IMG/VR virus record: IMGVR_UViG_3300008952_000071
Location: 1 to 52,431 of that record
Length of the DNA: 52,431 bases
DNA from: a virus
Reading direction: 5' to 3' (one strand)
Shown: positions 50,080 through 52,431 of the stretch, in pieces
Layout: every line of letters starts with the position of its first letter
Position numbering within the stretch: position 1 is the stretch's first letter
Position numbers and translations under genes: made by a program
Notes under the pieces: generated by a model
Databases searched by the model: none
What the model saw: only the letters and a program-made list of their open reading frames with translations
What the model was told of the DNA's origin: nothing

Positions 50080-51272
50080 TAATTATTCTCTCTATCTATT
50101 ATAACACCTTTAAAATTATCTACAGCTACTTTATCTTTTCTTGTACCAATACAAAGTATATTATACTCACCATCATTTTCAACTTCTATATCAATTTGTG
50201 TTTGATTTTCATTAACTTTACCATATCCTCTACCAAAATGTTTTATCGGATTAACCCATACCATACTATTTTCATTTAAAAATCTATAATAATCTGGTAA
50301 ATCTAAACTATTAGAACCACTAAATAAATTTTCCGACCAGCGATATAAATTATCACCACAAGTAGGCGATTCAACAAACGAATGTTGTAAATAATATTCA
50401 GATGCACTTACTGGATTTGGATGTTTAATTTTAAATGTACCAGAACCTTTACTAAGTGCAGTACTAATATTTAATGACCCAGAAACAGAAACAACACCAT
50501 ATGTGATACCTTGAGTACCACCTTCTGAACCAGACGCTGGTATTAATAAAATAGAACCCCCTTGTTCGCCTCCCCCCTCGGTTACGGTTGGTGCCGCTTG
50601 GATAATAACATTTCCTGGGTCATCTATTGCAGATTCTCTACCAATTACCAAATCTTGAGTTTCATCTATTGTTACTAAATCGTTAGTCGAAATAACATTT
50701 GATTCAACTGAATTTGCAACAATATCATTTGTATTTATGTTACCACCTCGTACTTCTAACCCACTCGCGTCCATATTAATATAGTTATCACCAGTATTAT
50801 ATATTAAAATACCATCTTGTGACGCATGTACTTGTGGTTTATTTGCTGTTAATTTAAAATTATCAAGATACATACGCTTATGAATGCTATACGCTGGGGC
50901 CCCAACTACAGACATTGACGATGTTACTTGTATACTAGCCGTTGTCCACGTTGACACAGAAGTTCCACCAGTAAAATCTGTGTCACCATCTTCGGATGGA
51001 ACTTGTGCCGTATAACTAAACTTCTTCCAATCTCCACCTAAAGAAAAAGTTTGATGTACGCCTGTAGCTCTCTTCCCAATAATACAAGTCCACTCATTTG
51101 TACTATCATGACTAAGATAAAGATTTACTTTTGGAGAAAAACCAGGTGCATTTCTCTTACCAAAAAAAGATAAATTTGCCGATTCTCCTGGTTCCATTGG
51201 TGTTTTATTACTCGTACCATCAAGTATTGTATCATTTCTTAAATAATGATATACAGTATTTGTTGTAGCCAT
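50079..51272 (-). CDS. Tail fibre protein; starts with the second half of a carbohydrate-binding-like domain
   Basis: This 397-residue protein starts with PMEPGESANLSFFGKRNAPG (25-44) and, near 80-150, GDWKKFSYTAQVP and KRMYLDNFKLTA. This is the usual second half of a carbohydrate-binding jelly-roll (an open strand, then DW-aromatic ... LDNFKL). The shaft has GLEVRGGNINTNDIVANSVE. The C-terminal domain (GTFKIKHPNPVSASEYYLQH, then HSFVESPTCGD, DLPDYYRFL) is a type I recall at the ends of phage fibres. Its first half seems to lie in the gene beyond the SET fragment, as if the domain had been split. The ribosome site AAGGAG overlaps the SET stop codon. Confidence 0.7.
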   Translation of the reverse strand: MATTNTVYHYLRNDTILDGTSNKTPMEPGESANLSFFGKRNAPGFSPKVNLYLSHDSTNEWTCIIGKRATGVHQTFSLGGDWKKFSYTAQVPSEDGDTDFTGGTSVSTWTTASIQVTSSMSVVGAPAYSIHKRMYLDNFKLTANKPQVHASQDGILIYNTGDNYINMDASGLEVRGGNINTNDIVANSVESNVISTNDLVTIDETQDLVIGRESAIDDPGNVIIQAAPTVTEGGGEQGGSILLIPASGSEGGTQGITYGVVSVSGSLNISTALSKGSGTFKIKHPNPVSASEYYLQHSFVESPTCGDNLYRWSENLFSGSNSLDLPDYYRFLNENSMVWVNPIKHFGRGYGKVNENQTQIDIEVENDGEYNILCIGTRKDKVAVDNFKGVIIDRENN

Positions 51273-51278
51273 TTATTT

Positions 51279-51661
51279 TTACTCCTTATTATACCAAGAT
51301 AAAATTTCTTGGTCTTTTTTTATATTTTTTACACTTTCAAAAATAAAAATATTATCTTCTTCACTCGTGTAGTAATTTACCATTCTATCTTCAACTTTTC
51401 TGCACTATTGTACAATGACGCGTAACCAAATAAAAAGGCTCTAAAACTATGTGGTGGTTTAGGTCTATCATCACCTTTACTTTTTGGCCAATAGTAAGTG
51501 TATTTACTATCTACGTTATCAATATCTTTCGATGAAAGTTTGGTGTAATAACACTCTTCTAATATTTCTCCAGTCATTATATCCTTTTTAGCAAAAACTC
51601 CATATCCATGTACTTTAGATTTTCTAATTTCTATTTCATTTCTATACAAAATATTTTTCAT
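51279..51661 (-). pseudogene. SET-domain methyltransferase gene, frame-shifted
   Basis: The N-terminal frame (51661 to 51377, 94 codons) starts EIRKSKVHGYGVFAKKDI, the beginning of a SET domain, and reaches FGYASLYNSAEKLKIEW-stop. In another frame the same DNA goes on as RKVEDRMVNYYTSEEDNIFI, then FESVKNIKKDQEILSWYNKE and a TAA at 51281-51279. This is a plausible SET C-terminus. Adding one A at the A4 run (51396-51399) joins the two into one 127-codon frame. The SAM-binding NHS-x-PN element expected after LYN is not visible. SET proteins methylate lysines in proteins. The gene may be inactive, a -1 frameshift product, or a sequencing error. Confidence 0.7.
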
Positions 51662-51663
51662 AA

Positions 51664-52431
51664 TTACGCGCCAATACCACCACCTCCTGCATCAATGTCA
51701 AGTCTAAATGTAACTCCATATGAACCTTCATATGTTGATTCTGTAGAGCCCGTTACTTTGGCAAACACGCCCACTCCAGACCAATCTAAAGTCCACCCAG
51801 TTGCTGTTCTTGGGTCAGTTCCAGTTCCAGTTTCAAAATCACCATTACTTAATCTATCAAAAAAACTTGCAGACACTACTCCTGGCTCATCTATCATAAA
51901 ATAACCAAATCTTGCAACATATTGTTTGGTAGAACTATCTTGTATATAAAATGAACCAGATGTTGTAGCTAATCCTATTTCTTGTGAAGCCGATGTTTGT
52001 GTAATACCCCCCGTTTCAATGTTCCACCCACCAATATCCCCGGCACTCGATGAAACTGTTCCTGCCATTGTAACATCACCAGTTTTAGATAAATGAAAGT
52101 TACTTGAACTTATCTCAATTGTACCACCACTATCTGGTGAACCACTAATAAACTGGCCACCAGTACCAGTCTTTCCTTTTCCTAACATAAAACCAGATGA
52201 ACTCATTATAAGAGTTTCAGTACTATGATTATATTGTATTCTACCCCCGTCTGAGTTACCAAGTAATAAACTACCAAGTCCACTTACATAAAATCCCTTT
52301 TGTCTATTAGAAGCACCCACGCCCTCCCAATCTGTAGGAGGCGTACTACCTAATGATATAACACCATTATTACTACTACTGATTATTATATTAGCAGTAT
52401 TTAAATTAAACGCTTCTGTTTGTATATTAAA
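51664..52431 (-). CDS. Tail fibre protein, 3' part of gene (start beyond window)
   Basis: The frame is open without interruption from the right edge (52431) to TAA 51666-51664, so the GTG at 52320 is internal and the gene is partial. The visible 255 codons have a fibre-like shaft (GSLLLGNSDGGRIQYNHSTE, DVTMAGTVSSSAGDIGGWNI) and end with a domain DFETGTGTDPRTATGWTLDW and YEGSYGVTFRLDIDAGGGG. This is the usual opening half of a carbohydrate-binding jelly-roll (NGDFE ... GW ... GSYG). It stops two bases before the SET start, and the matching second half appears in the next fibre gene. The upstream fibre length is unknown. Confidence 0.75.
   Translation of the reverse strand, partial: FNIQTEAFNLNTANIIISSSNNGVISLGSTPPTDWEGVGASNRQKGFYVSGLGSLLLGNSDGGRIQYNHSTETLIMSSSGFMLGKGKTGTGGQFISGSPDSGGTIEISSSNFHLSKTGDVTMAGTVSSSAGDIGGWNIETGGITQTSASQEIGLATTSGSFYIQDSSTKQYVARFGYFMIDEPGVVSASFFDRLSNGDFETGTGTDPRTATGWTLDWSGVGVFAKVTGSTESTYEGSYGVTFRLDIDAGGGGIGA

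Noticed and set aside
52318-52320. GTG as the start of the right-most fibre gene
   Set aside because: The frame continues open upstream to the window edge with fibre-like sequence, so this valine is internal.
1-52431. tRNA genes, attachment sites, integrase or insertion sequences
   Set aside because: I looked for cloverleaf-like GC stems, transposase-like proteins and terminal repeats in the gaps and found none. The gaps are nearly all under 160 bases and are explained by motifs, terminators and the scaffold leader.

Overview
The window is a 52.4 kb piece of an AT-rich, tailed, contractile-tail (T4-like) phage genome. Nearly all of it is the late virion-assembly region. Every supportable gene lies on the minus strand and is read from the right end to the left end. 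Genes are tightly packed, often with ATGA or TAATG stop/start overlaps, and most starts have a strong GGAG-type ribosome binding site. I see no tRNA, no CRISPR array and no convincing plus-strand gene. A phage bS21 ribosomal protein, long Ser/Thr/Asp collagen-like fibres and the AT-rich composition resemble marine T4-like phages. Strong Shine-Dalgarno use argues mildly against a flavobacterial host. The host itself cannot be read from this window.

Layout in transcription order. (1) 52431-48078: tail-fibre or adhesin genes, including two with self-cleaving S74 chaperone tails and a broken SET-domain methyltransferase gene sitting between two halves of a carbohydrate-binding-like domain. (2) 48037-44029: a GH108 muramidase, a P-loop kinase and a large fusion of a nucleotidylyltransferase with a ligase-like domain. 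(3) 44021-39824: a zinc-ribbon protein, a small protein, the large terminase (gp17) and the portal (gp20). (4) 39766-30333: the prohead region, with core-like proteins, the prohead protease (gp21), about nine small proteins, bS21 and the acidic scaffold (gp22). (5) 30308-28698: major capsid protein (gp23), then a terminator and an HNH homing endonuclease. (6) 28107-25660: neck and tail-completion proteins (gp13, gp14, gp15-like). (7) 25650-16070: small fibre-type proteins and a 2515-residue collagen-like fibre with an S74 tail. (8) 16006-1175: coiled-coil protein, sheath (gp18), tube (gp19), gp26-like protein with an overlapping frame-shifted ORF, tape measure and baseplate proteins. (9) 1145-1: thyX and the start of one further gene.

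Three signals link these genes. First, many proteins of unrelated sequence in the head region begin with a short Lys/Glu-rich amphipathic helix ending in (L/I)xE before A, G or S, usually at residues 18-21. This resembles the cleavable capsid-targeting peptides of T4 internal head proteins, which the gp21 protease removes. The kinase and the nucleotidylyltransferase-ligase carry it too, so they may be packaged and injected with the DNA. Second, a short motif, GATATTTATA on the coding strand, recurs in nearly every intergenic gap and looks like this phage's late promoter. Third, a cluster of three hairpins forms the leader between the bS21 gene and the scaffold gene. Other points of interest are the probable programmed frameshift at the end of the gp26-like gene and the SET-gene insertion in a tail fibre.
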